Origin: Desulfomonilaceae bacterium
Lineage (GTDB): Bacteria; Desulfobacterota; Desulfomonilia; Desulfomonilales; Desulfomonilaceae
DNA length: 64,000 nt
Assembly: GCA_041662605.1 (NCBI GenBank)
Contig: JBAZSD010000002.1
Location: 1-64,000, forward strand
Reading direction: 5' to 3'
Shown here: positions 26,331 through 34,594 of the stretch, piece by piece
Position numbering within the stretch: the first letter of the stretch is position 1
Layout of the letters: each line of letters opens with the position of its first letter
Translations under genes and position numbers: made by a program
Notes under the pieces: generated by a model
Told to the model about the DNA's origin: nothing
What the model saw: only the letters and a program-made list of their open reading frames with translations
Database searches by the model: none

Positions 26331-27527
26331 ATGTCTAGTAGCCGATTGAAATTTGAACCGTTTTTTTCATGGGTAAATAGAGGCAGAATACTTTTCACCC
26401 CCGGCGCTAGAAATGAGTTGGCTTTTGAGCTTACTCAACTAGGGGCGTCAAGGCCGCTGGTTATCACGGACAAAGGTGTTGTGAACGCCGGTGTAACCGA
26501 TATGGTGTTATGTGAACTACTAAAATCAGGCATGAAGGTTGCGGGCTTATTCGACAGTGTCCTTCAGGATGCGAGGATAGAAAACATCAATGAAGCGGGC
26601 CAATTTTACAGGGAAGTCATGGCGGATTCCTTGATAGCCATTGGAGGTGGCAGCGTTTTAGATACTGCAAAGGCCGTGAATATTTTAGTAGGAAAAAAGT
26701 TGGAGGATTTCAAGCCCCTGGCGGACCAAGCCGCTCTTTGGGAGAACGCGGAGCTTTTACCGCCTCATGTGGCCATACCTACTACTGCAGGCACAGGATG
26801 TGAAGTGACGAACGCTGTAGTTGTTCTGGATTCAGAATCTCAAGCCAAACTTTCGGTATCCCATCCGTACTGTAATGCTGATTTAGCTTTGCTGGATCCT
26901 GAACTGACGGTCAAGTTACCACCCAAGATCACTGCGTCTACAGGCATGGACGCCCTCACCCACGCCATTGAGGGAATAACATCGACAGCTTCCCAGCCAA
27001 TTTCCGACGCATTGGGATTACACGTCCTCAGACTAATAGCTGAGGCCCTCCCAATAGCAGTCTCAGAACCTGACAACATTGAAGCCCGAGGAGATATGCT
27101 CATTGCAGCGACGATGGCCGGAATGTGCTTTTGCAATGCGATGACCGGAGCGACGCACGCCCTGGCCCACTCTTTGGGGGCTCTCTACTCGGTTCCTCAT
27201 GGACTCGCTAATGCGATTATGCTTCCAGTTGTGATGGAGTATAACCTTGAAGAGGCCATAGAGAAATACTCGATGATAGCTCAGGTCCTTGGAGTTACTG
27301 CGGGCAGAAGTTTTTCAAAAGTTAAGGCAGAAGCCGCTGTAATCGCTGTCAGGAAACTTAAGGAGAAAATTGGGCTTCATGAGACCCTTAAAGACTTTCA
27401 GGTTCCGAATACGCCAGATGAACTTTCTGCCCTCGTGGAGCTTGCAGCCGGCGACAGTCAGATCAGTTACAACCCAAGAACACCCGATGAATCCGACATA
27501 CTCAATATGTATCTTAAGGCTATTTAA
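26331..27527 (+). CDS. Iron-containing alcohol dehydrogenase
   Basis: This 398-residue group III (Fe-dependent) alcohol dehydrogenase has an N-terminal nucleotide-binding fold with GGGSVLDTAKA and PTTAGTGCE. The helical C-terminal domain carries the metal-ligand pattern ALTHAIEG, ATHALAHSLGA and VPHGLANAIMLP. It interconverts alcohols and aldehydes with NAD(P)H. A strong ribosome-binding site (GGAGG) precedes ATG 26331. It is followed at 15 bp by an SCP2 protein and then AOR and MoaD, suggesting an alcohol-aldehyde-acid route feeding electrons to ferredoxin. Confidence 0.93.
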   Translation: MSSSRLKFEPFFSWVNRGRILFTPGARNELAFELTQLGASRPLVITDKGVVNAGVTDMVLCELLKSGMKVAGLFDSVLQDARIENINEAGQFYREVMADSLIAIGGGSVLDTAKAVNILVGKKLEDFKPLADQAALWENAELLPPHVAIPTTAGTGCEVTNAVVVLDSESQAKLSVSHPYCNADLALLDPELTVKLPPKITASTGMDALTHAIEGITSTASQPISDALGLHVLRLIAEALPIAVSEPDNIEARGDMLIAATMAGMCFCNAMTGATHALAHSLGALYSVPHGLANAIMLPVVMEYNLEEAIEKYSMIAQVLGVTAGRSFSKVKAEAAVIAVRKLKEKIGLHETLKDFQVPNTPDELSALVELAAGDSQISYNPRTPDESDILNMYLKAI

Positions 27528-27542
27528 GAAAACCAGGAGGCC

Positions 27543-27965
27543 ATGATGGAATTTTGGAAAGATGAAACAGAGCCCATAAAGGCTTTTCTTGCACTTTTTG
27601 AACGCGCAAAAACGGATCCCGAGTTATCCGAAGGACTCAAGAAAGTCAACCAGCTAATCTGGTTTGATTACACTGAAAACGGACCGGAGTGCTCTTTTCA
27701 CGTGGACTGTAGAGCCGGAAATATCAAGGTGTCCGCCGGAAAACCGGCTGATCAACCAGATTTGACGATGAGTCTCTCCGCTGATGACGCTCATAGGTCG
27801 TGGTCTAATAAGCTTAATCCGGTGATGGCGATTACGAGAAAAAAGATCAGGGTTAAGGGATCAGCTACCGGCCTGTTGAAATTGGTCCCAAAACTTAAGA
27901 AAGTTGCGGCGCTTTACGTCGAAACCCTTAAAGATTTGGGCTGGGAGAGCAAAATAATCTCCTAA
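27543..27965 (+). CDS. SCP2 sterol-carrier-like lipid-binding protein
   Basis: This 140-residue single-domain protein of the SCP2 family (VDCRAGNIKVSAGKPADQPDLTMSLSADDAHR, with a hydrophobic C-terminal helix) presumably binds an acyl or hydrophobic ligand. Start ATG 27543 has AGGAGG 4 nt upstream; a second ATG follows immediately at 27546. Lying between an Fe-ADH and an AOR, it may carry a hydrophobic aldehyde or acyl intermediate. That role is inference. Confidence 0.8.
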   Translation: MMEFWKDETEPIKAFLALFERAKTDPELSEGLKKVNQLIWFDYTENGPECSFHVDCRAGNIKVSAGKPADQPDLTMSLSADDAHRSWSNKLNPVMAITRKKIRVKGSATGLLKLVPKLKKVAALYVETLKDLGWESKIIS

Positions 27966-27985
27966 TTCTCGGTAAAGGCAAGGCC

Positions 27986-29860
27986 ATGAAAGGAAATACA
28001 GGGCATTTTCTGAGAGTTGACCTTTCTGAGGGCTCAATGGTCACTCTGGATCCTCCTTTTGATTATTACCGAAAGTTCATCGGAGGCGCAGGTTTAGCTG
28101 CAAAGTTGTTCTCTGAATATGGAAATCTTGAGATTGATCCGCTTGCCCCGGATTCTTTACTTATTTTTGCTCTCGGCCCTTTTGCCGGTCTGAGGCTTTC
28201 GGGCGCGAGTCGTTTTTCTGCAGCGGCTCGATCACCGTTGACTGGCCATTGGGCTGATTCGTCTTGTGGAGGCAATTTAGCGCCTGAATTAAGATATGCA
28301 GGATTTGACGGAATCTTGATTTCAGGAATGGCCCCTACCCCTTCCCTGCTTGTTATAACGGACAGTCAAACCACGATTGAACCATGCCCCGAACTTTGGG
28401 GACTAGGCGTTGAAGAGACCACAGCTCTACTGAAGAAGCGATTCGGGAAGTCTTACAAGACGTTATCGATAGGTCCAGCAGGAGAAAACTTGGTCAAGTT
28501 CGCTTGCATCATGAACGATGGGCATAACGCCTTTGGCAGGGCAGGCTTGGGAGCAGTTATGGGCTCAAAGAGATTGAAGGCCATAGTTGTAAAGTCCTCA
28601 GAAAAGAATTTCCTGGTCGAAGACCCTGGCGCATGCCGAACCCTCGTGAACGAATTGAACAATAAAGTTAAGGAATCGGTTACAGCAAGTGTTCTGAGAG
28701 AAAATGGCACCGCAGCGAACCTTGAAGGTGGAGTTCATTTAGGCGATGTCCCAATAAGAAATTTTACTTCCAATTTTTGGGAAGAGATGGCTGAAGCGCT
28801 TGCTGGATCAACCCTGTCGGAAAAATACCTGAAAAGACGTTCCAACTGCGCTTTTTGCAATGTGGCGTGCAAGAGAATAGTCGAAATTGACGATGGGCCG
28901 TTTGCCATACCCAAGGGACCAGGGCCTGAATACGAAACCATTGTCGCCTTTGGTTCCCTGCTGGGATCGATGGATCTAGCGGCTACGTGCAAGGCGGGAC
29001 GCATATGTAATGACATGGGGATGGATACCATATCTTGTGGGGCTACCATCGCATGGGCTATCGAGGCGTTTTGCAATGGCGCTATTGGATCCGATGATTG
29101 CAATGGTTTGAATCTCAGTTGGGGAGACATGAATACCGTCATCAATGATGTGTTACCTTCAATAGCTTCAAAAGAAGGCGCATTGGGGGCATTGCTTTCG
29201 GAAGGATCTGTAGCCGCAGCCAATAGAACTGGCGCTCAAACAATGGAATACGCCGTTCATGCCAAGGGACTGGAAGCGCCGATGCACGATCCTCGTGGAG
29301 GCGGACATGGCCTTGCCTTGACGTACGCCGTGGGACACAGGGGAGCATGTCACGTTTCATCTCCTATGCTGTTCATGGAAATGGGAGCGTGCTATTACCC
29401 TGAAATCGGTTTTGATTATGAACTGGATCCTCTTTCATCTGAAAACAAACCTGAATCCGCTGTCATAGGTTTTACCATAGGGTCTTTGGAGAATAGTTCA
29501 TGCATGTGCCAGTTTGCCGATCGGGAAATTACAATCCCGGAGTGGGTTGATTTATTTAATGTCGTAGCGGGCCTGAATTGGACGGTTGAGGACATGATGC
29601 GTACCGGCAGGCGGATTTTCTATCTTCAGAGACTGCTGAACGCGAAATATGGAATTTCCGCGTTTGATGACCAGATTTCTTCACGTCTCTTGACTCCCGC
29701 AATCGATGGGGCTCCAGAGGGCATAGAAATTGAATTCGAAAAGATGAAAACCAGATTTTATGAACTCATGGATTTGGATCCAGTTACAGGTTTACCATCA
29801 GAAAAAACTTTGAGGGATTATGATCTGGAAGCTGAATACAAAATGATTTTGGGGAGTTGA
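27986..29860 (+). CDS. Aldehyde ferredoxin oxidoreductase (tungsten/molybdenum AOR family)
   Basis: A 624-residue AOR-family enzyme. It oxidises aldehydes to acids with ferredoxin, or the reverse, using a bis-pyranopterin W (or Mo) site and one [4Fe-4S] cluster. Visible are the N-terminal AOR_N domain (GNTGHFLRVDL, FIGGAGLAAKL, GPAGENLVKFACIMND), the Fe-S ligands CAFCNVAC near residue 290 and SSCMC near 510. The cluster-cofactor context supports tungsten use: a MoaD-like gene follows 3 bp later. Length is normal for the family. Confidence 0.93.
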   Translation: MKGNTGHFLRVDLSEGSMVTLDPPFDYYRKFIGGAGLAAKLFSEYGNLEIDPLAPDSLLIFALGPFAGLRLSGASRFSAAARSPLTGHWADSSCGGNLAPELRYAGFDGILISGMAPTPSLLVITDSQTTIEPCPELWGLGVEETTALLKKRFGKSYKTLSIGPAGENLVKFACIMNDGHNAFGRAGLGAVMGSKRLKAIVVKSSEKNFLVEDPGACRTLVNELNNKVKESVTASVLRENGTAANLEGGVHLGDVPIRNFTSNFWEEMAEALAGSTLSEKYLKRRSNCAFCNVACKRIVEIDDGPFAIPKGPGPEYETIVAFGSLLGSMDLAATCKAGRICNDMGMDTISCGATIAWAIEAFCNGAIGSDDCNGLNLSWGDMNTVINDVLPSIASKEGALGALLSEGSVAAANRTGAQTMEYAVHAKGLEAPMHDPRGGGHGLALTYAVGHRGACHVSSPMLFMEMGACYYPEIGFDYELDPLSSENKPESAVIGFTIGSLENSSCMCQFADREITIPEWVDLFNVVAGLNWTVEDMMRTGRRIFYLQRLLNAKYGISAFDDQISSRLLTPAIDGAPEGIEIEFEKMKTRFYELMDLDPVTGLPSEKTLRDYDLEAEYKMILGS

Positions 29861-29863
29861 TTC

Positions 29864-30085
29864 TTGCGCATTTTCTTGGAGCCCATAGGGTTGGTCAGGA
29901 ATCGCTTTAGTCCCCGGCTGGTTGAGATGGAAGAAGGTTCCACTGTGGGAACGTTGATTAAATTGCTGGATTTGCCTTTGAAATTGAACGTGATCGCCAT
30001 AGTCGAAGGCAAGAGAGTATCTATGGATGAACCTGTCAGGGACGGTTCATCTATTAGAATAGTTTCGTTAACTCTAGGGGGATAG
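29864..30085 (+). CDS. MoaD/ThiS-like sulfur-carrier protein
   Basis: A 73-residue ubiquitin-fold protein ends in the diagnostic Gly-Gly (LTLGG), which is adenylated and thiocarboxylated in the family. It directly follows AOR, as is common for a W-pterin cofactor-dedicated MoaD. Start is TTG 29864, three bases after the AOR stop; no ATG alternative exists upstream. It could be ThiS-like, but the neighbour argues for pterin cofactor sulfur transfer. Confidence 0.85.
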   Translation: MRIFLEPIGLVRNRFSPRLVEMEEGSTVGTLIKLLDLPLKLNVIAIVEGKRVSMDEPVRDGSSIRIVSLTLGG

Positions 30086-30138
30086 TGACGGTTCCAAGCT
30101 TGATTGTGGTTTTAGTTAGTCCAGTTGTTCTTGTGGGC

Positions 30139-32025
30139 TTACACGGGATTTTTCTCTAGCCATAAGACCAGACTCAGCACTGTCCATATCTGCCTGTTGT
30201 TGTCCTTCACTCCATTCAGATGTTCGTCCAGAAGGGCTCGGCAGTACTTGGCGTTAATCACCCCAGACCGGCCTAACCGCTTCTCTGAAAAGACTTCGCT
30301 TATGAAGGGTCGCAGCTCATTCTTTATCCAGAACGGTAACGGAGGAGTAAAACCTTTTTTCTTACCTTTTCGAATTGAGGGAGGCAAAAGCAACTTGACG
30401 GCATTTCTGAGGAGACTCTTGGTTTGGAATCCCTTGCATTTCACACCGGGAGGTATAACGGACATCCGCTCAACCAATTCATGATCGAGAAAGGGAACTC
30501 GCGCTTCCAAAGAATTTGCCATGGTCATTCTGTCGACTTTTGTGAGATTGTCATCCAAAAGAAATGTCTTGGCGTCTACGTAAAGGACCTGATTTAACGG
30601 GTGACAGCCTCGCACTTTTGAAAATTGTTCGTCAAAGATTCGAAAAGTATCCTCAAATTTGTGTTCGAGAAAATCTCTTGAAAAGAGAGTTCTCTTGTCT
30701 TCCTCGTTGAAAATTACCTTCCACCAGTAATGAGCCCGTTCAAAGGGAAGGTCAACGCCTGTCACAAATCTTTTTGCCATATAATCAAAACTGATACGTT
30801 CAAAAGAAGTCGGTAGAGACAGCACTATTCGATTTATGATATTTTTCCTGACCCATGACGGAATTAGTCTGAAGATTCGGCTGACCTTGAACGCAAAATG
30901 CGTTGGATAGCCGGCGAATATCTCATCCCCCCCATCCCCGGTCAGGACAACCTTGACCTTTTCTGAGGCAATCTTTGAAACAAGATAGGTAGGAATGGCT
31001 GAATAGTCCGCAAACGGCTCATCAAAGAAATTGAGCAGATCTTCGATCGAGCCAACCATGAATGGATCGACTATTTTCTCTACGTGTTCAGAACCAATTT
31101 CATGAGCTACTAAACGCGCATCCGCGGATTCATCATATGACTTTCTTGAAAAACCTATTGTGAAGGTTTTCAGTGGAACATTAAACCTGCGTGCCATGAT
31201 TGCGGAAATAGTGGTGGAGTCCAAACCCGCGCTGAGTAACGCTCCAATCGGCACATCGGATATCATTTGGCGCCTGACAGCGGTCTCGATCAGATTCATG
31301 ATCTCTTCGTCAAATGACGCTTTTGAATAATCCTCATCTCCAGCTTTCGGAGTCGGAATATCCCAATATGATTTCCTGCTCAATCCCCCAAATGAGCACT
31401 TGAGAATCGATCCGGGCTCCAGTTTGTTGATGGCGGAGTAAGCGGTCGCCGGCGTGGGCGTATACATTAACGAGGTGTAATCGTATAACGCCTGAAGATT
31501 TGGCCTACGATCAACTGATGTTTTTAGTAGGGCTTTAATCTCACTAGCAAAAAAAAAATTCCTGTGCGAATCGAAACAATAAAACAGCGGTTTGATTCCG
31601 AGACGATCCCGAGCCACAAAGACCTGTTTCTTGTTGGAGTCCCAGATAGCGAAAGCAAACATCCCGTTCAAAAATGTCACGCAATCATCACCGCATTCTT
31701 CGTACAGATGAACAATGACTTCCGTATCTGAAACGGTCCGAAAAATGTGACCCTTTTTGATCAGACCAGCTCTCAATTCCTTAAAGTTATAGATTTCTCC
31801 GTTAAACACTATCCAGATAGAGCTGTCCTCATTGCTCAGGGGTTGCCGGCCGGTTTCAAGATCTATTATGCTGAGTCTACGCATAGCCAACCCAACCAGA
31901 CCATCGACGTGGTATCCCTCGTCATTCGGCCCACGGTGAACCATGGTTCGATTCATTTCCCTCAACAAGAGATCTGAAACAGGACGACTGTCGCCTATGG
32001 AATAGGCGCCACAGATTCCACACAT
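30139..32025 (-). CDS. asnB: Asparagine synthase (glutamine-hydrolysing)
   Basis: This 628-residue AsnB-family amidotransferase has a class II glutaminase domain beginning MCGICGAY (Cys2 nucleophile) and a C-terminal synthetase domain with an ATP pyrophosphatase loop (LSAGLDSTTISA). It could make asparagine, or amidate a sugar acid in a polysaccharide cluster as many AsnB-like paralogues do. It is 24 bp from a glycosyltransferase, and sugar-transferase genes lie 2-6 kb upstream, which favours the polysaccharide reading. The reaction itself is not settled by sequence. Confidence 0.88.
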   Translation of the reverse strand: MCGICGAYSIGDSRPVSDLLLREMNRTMVHRGPNDEGYHVDGLVGLAMRRLSIIDLETGRQPLSNEDSSIWIVFNGEIYNFKELRAGLIKKGHIFRTVSDTEVIVHLYEECGDDCVTFLNGMFAFAIWDSNKKQVFVARDRLGIKPLFYCFDSHRNFFFASEIKALLKTSVDRRPNLQALYDYTSLMYTPTPATAYSAINKLEPGSILKCSFGGLSRKSYWDIPTPKAGDEDYSKASFDEEIMNLIETAVRRQMISDVPIGALLSAGLDSTTISAIMARRFNVPLKTFTIGFSRKSYDESADARLVAHEIGSEHVEKIVDPFMVGSIEDLLNFFDEPFADYSAIPTYLVSKIASEKVKVVLTGDGGDEIFAGYPTHFAFKVSRIFRLIPSWVRKNIINRIVLSLPTSFERISFDYMAKRFVTGVDLPFERAHYWWKVIFNEEDKRTLFSRDFLEHKFEDTFRIFDEQFSKVRGCHPLNQVLYVDAKTFLLDDNLTKVDRMTMANSLEARVPFLDHELVERMSVIPPGVKCKGFQTKSLLRNAVKLLLPPSIRKGKKKGFTPPLPFWIKNELRPFISEVFSEKRLGRSGVINAKYCRALLDEHLNGVKDNNRQIWTVLSLVLWLEKNPV

Positions 32026-32049
32026 GCTACTTCCGCCTATTCGAAGGAC

Positions 32050-32937
32050 TCAATCTCTTTCCTGAAGTCGAAGTGAGGCAAACTGATCAAGAATGAGGCC
32101 AAAGAAAATGATATTAATCCCACCGGCAAGGAACAACACCACACCACCGGAAAATTGCTGAAACATTATCAGGTTCCGAATGGTCAGGAAAATTCCAAAC
32201 AGAATCATCACCAGTCCGGCAGGGAAAAATATTTTGTTGGGATTTGTCATGGTTATGATTCTAAGAATAAACATTATGAATCTAAAACCATCTCTGAATG
32301 GTCGCAATTTGCTGATTGTGTCCGTTGGTCGCTCGCTCACGGAGATCGGAGTGAACGCCACGTTGTAGCCCGCTGTAATAAAAGACAGAGTGCTGGTGGA
32401 AGGGAATGAATAACCATTAGGATAAAGATGTAGAAATTTTATTGCTACATTATGTCTAAAGACCCTAAAACCTGAAGTTAAATCCGGTATATCTCTCTCA
32501 GCCAGAAAAGAAGCAAGTCTTCTCAAAATTAGATTTCCCAGATTTCTCAGAGGCGATCCTTCCTGCCGTGAAAAATTACGGGAACCTACAACCAGGTCAT
32601 AATCTCCAAGTTTCTCAATCATGTCCGGCAGTTCTTTTGGATCGTGCTGCCCATCAGCGTCGATAACGGCTATTATTCCGCCTTGGGTGGATCTCAAAGC
32701 TGTTTTCAGGCAAGCTCCATTGCCCTTATTGATAGGGTGCCTGATCACCTCAGCTCCTGCCGAAATGGCTTCTTTTGAGGTGTCGTCTGTCGAGCCATCG
32801 TCTATGACCAGCACTCTTGCGTTTGTAACGTTTGACAATGCCCCTCTTACGACATCACCTATGGTTTTTTCTTCGTTGAACGCTGGTATCACAATAGTGA
32901 CCATATTCTTGACTGCATCGTCTTGCATTACTTGCAT
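32050..32937 (-). CDS. Family 2 glycosyltransferase with C-terminal membrane helices (DPM1/GtrB-like)
   Basis: A GT-A fold enzyme with TIVIPAFNEEKTIGDVV at the start, DDGSTDDT and the DADGQHDP metal-binding (DxD) motif, followed by two hydrophobic C-terminal helices (res. ~225-290). Such enzymes load a sugar on polyprenyl phosphate. The start is set at ATG 32937, with AAGGA 5 nt upstream; a GTG at 32964 is also in frame. Likely co-transcribed with the downstream asnB-like gene. Confidence 0.87.
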   Translation of the reverse strand: MQVMQDDAVKNMVTIVIPAFNEEKTIGDVVRGALSNVTNARVLVIDDGSTDDTSKEAISAGAEVIRHPINKGNGACLKTALRSTQGGIIAVIDADGQHDPKELPDMIEKLGDYDLVVGSRNFSRQEGSPLRNLGNLILRRLASFLAERDIPDLTSGFRVFRHNVAIKFLHLYPNGYSFPSTSTLSFITAGYNVAFTPISVSERPTDTISKLRPFRDGFRFIMFILRIITMTNPNKIFFPAGLVMILFGIFLTIRNLIMFQQFSGGVVLFLAGGINIIFFGLILDQFASLRLQERD

Positions 32938-33131
32938 AGGAATCCTTAACCTCAGAGCTGTCACAAAATCATCTCATGACACGTCTAGGCGTCTCGAGAT
33001 GGAGTTTATCTACCGGGATAGTCCCCTACCCGGTTTGCAAAACATCAGGGACGCCGCGATATCTTAATGAGGTGCCTATAGCATAATCGTATTTGTGAGT
33101 CGATACGAAAAGGAGGACGATAGATGGCATG

Positions 33132-33208
33132 TGGTGGCGGTGCAGGGACTTGAACCCCGGACACTGCGGATATGAGCCGCATGCTCTGACCTACTGAGCT
33201 ACACCGCC
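33132..33208 (-). tRNA. tRNA-Met (anticodon CAT), CCA encoded
   Basis: The minus strand folds into a standard cloverleaf. The acceptor stem GGCGGTG/CACCGCC is perfect. The D-arm is AGCTCAGTAGGTCAGAGC, the anticodon arm is GCGG-CTCATAT-CCGC with CAT anticodon, the T-arm carries GGTTCAAGTC, and A73 is followed by an encoded CCA. The G1-C72 pair rules out initiator tRNA. CAT could be read as lysidine-modified tRNA-Ile2, but the stem sequences look like elongator Met. Confidence 0.92.
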
Positions 33209-33301
33209 GCAATAATCATTCAGAGTAACATCAGACACTTTACCCTGTCAATATCCAAACAAAGAAATCTAGAATAAGGTCTGGCGAAAAGACAAGCCGT
33301 C

Positions 33302-33622
33302 TTAAATCAAATTCTGCTTTACTAGCTTCATGACGTCAACAATGGAGGCGTAAAGAGCGGGGCTGTTGTCCAGATTTCCTTGTCCGGCCTTTTTTTCCAT
33401 CTCCTCGGCTAATGAGGATATTTCCGGTAACATTAAGTTCAAGGCCGCGCCTTTTATTGAGTGAGCCTTTCGCTTGACTACCAATGCGTCCTTTCTATTT
33501 ATTCCGTCCAGCAACGCAGGCAAATCCTCATTCTCAGTATAGTCAAGAAAAACCGACACAAATTCAATTACGTCTTCGCGATCGATGCCCAACTCTTTCG
33601 CCAGTTCTTCAATCGTTATCAT
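33302..33622 (-). CDS. Histidine phosphotransfer (Hpt) protein
   Basis: A 106-residue four-helix Hpt domain with the phospho-acceptor motif AHSIKGAALNL at His54. It can shuttle phosphate between receiver domains of a phosphorelay. It follows an RsbW-like and an RsbV-like gene on the same strand (19 and 59 bp gaps upstream), so it may interact with the receiver of the PP2C protein at 37099. No kinase lies next to it; the closest are at 38721 and 40904. Confidence 0.85.
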   Translation of the reverse strand: MITIEELAKELGIDREDVIEFVSVFLDYTENEDLPALLDGINRKDALVVKRKAHSIKGAALNLMLPEISSLAEEMEKKAGQGNLDNSPALYASIVDVMKLVKQNLI

Positions 33623-33641
33623 CGTTTCCCCATAGAGCGGA

Positions 33642-34088
33642 TTATATTCTAGCTACGTTACATGGCATGTTCTTAATCAATCTGAGCACGTTTTTTCCGG
33701 TTTCATCCGATTTATAGATCCACTCGTCCATAAACTTTTTCATGAACCATATTCCGAGCCCGCTTTCCCCGAGGTTTTGAAAATCCGGCTCGGCAATTTC
33801 GTCAGGGTTAAAGCTTTCTCCATTGTCTTCCAGCCGGATTTCCAGATCATTCTGTCTCACGAAGATTTCCACGCGGACAGGGCCTTTGGGATTTGATTTG
33901 TACGCGTGGCGGCAAATGTTAGCGAAAGCTTCGTTGAAGGCTAGTTCAACATTGTCAACAACGTCTTCGGCATTTGAAAAACCAGGTAATTGTTCAACCA
34001 GGTTTCTTACAAAAAGGTCGAGAGGTCTGAGCAATATGATCTCAGCCCTAGCCTCGATCTTGACGTAAAGTTCCTTTTGCATATTCAA
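33642..34088 (-). CDS. RsbW-like anti-sigma-type GHKL ATPase
   Basis: A 148-residue GHKL (HATPase_c_2) protein. The N-box contains NVELAFNEAFANICRHAY, and the G1/G2 region includes LEDNGESFNP and GESGLGIWFMKKFMD. These proteins phosphorylate STAS antagonists and bind a sigma factor or another target. The adjacent STAS and PP2C genes complete a partner-switching module. No sigma factor is in the window, so the target may not be one. Confidence 0.87.
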   Translation of the reverse strand: MNMQKELYVKIEARAEIILLRPLDLFVRNLVEQLPGFSNAEDVVDNVELAFNEAFANICRHAYKSNPKGPVRVEIFVRQNDLEIRLEDNGESFNPDEIAEPDFQNLGESGLGIWFMKKFMDEWIYKSDETGKNVLRLIKNMPCNVARI

Positions 34089-34147
34089 TTTCCTGATCGA
34101 CCAGGCGCAAATTATAGTCCGGAAACGATCATATCCAAACCTGTTTC

Positions 34148-34477
34148 TCAGTGAAAGGATTTGATGGCTGTATCCAGGTCGTCGAAAATTTCAAAGACTC
34201 TGTGTAGTCTGGTCAATTGAAACAACGTCTGCGCCTGGGGAGAAGGTCTCGCAATTTTTAGATCCCCATGATTCTTCAACAGTGTCCGCAAAGACGCTAC
34301 GAGAGCCCCGCATCCTGAACTATCTATAAACTTGGTTTTTGCGAGATCTATAACCAATTTTGTCTTTGCTTCTTCCGACATATTTTTGACAATTTCTTTA
34401 AGTTTAGGAGCGGCTAGGGCGTCGAGTCTTTCATCGGTACTTATTACAGTTACCCCGTCCATTTTTTCGATCTCCAT
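34148..34477 (-). CDS. STAS-domain antagonist (RsbV/SpoIIAA-like)
   Basis: A 109-residue single STAS domain with the phospho-acceptor segment FIDSSGCGAL (Ser53 in the DSSG motif). It is expected to be phosphorylated by the RsbW-like kinase (33642) and dephosphorylated by the RsbU-like PP2C (37099). It lies upstream of these on the same strand, with only modest gaps. Confidence 0.88.
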   Translation of the reverse strand: MEIEKMDGVTVISTDERLDALAAPKLKEIVKNMSEEAKTKLVIDLAKTKFIDSSGCGALVASLRTLLKNHGDLKIARPSPQAQTLFQLTRLHRVFEIFDDLDTAIKSFH

Positions 34478-34594
34478 TTCAAGCTCTCCTGTGGCAAAAC
34501 GGAACGTGTTGCAGTTACTGAGGTTTCATATCAAAAATCAGGCGAAATGACACCAAGACTTTTCAATTGATCACAAAAGATTAATGATAACCCT

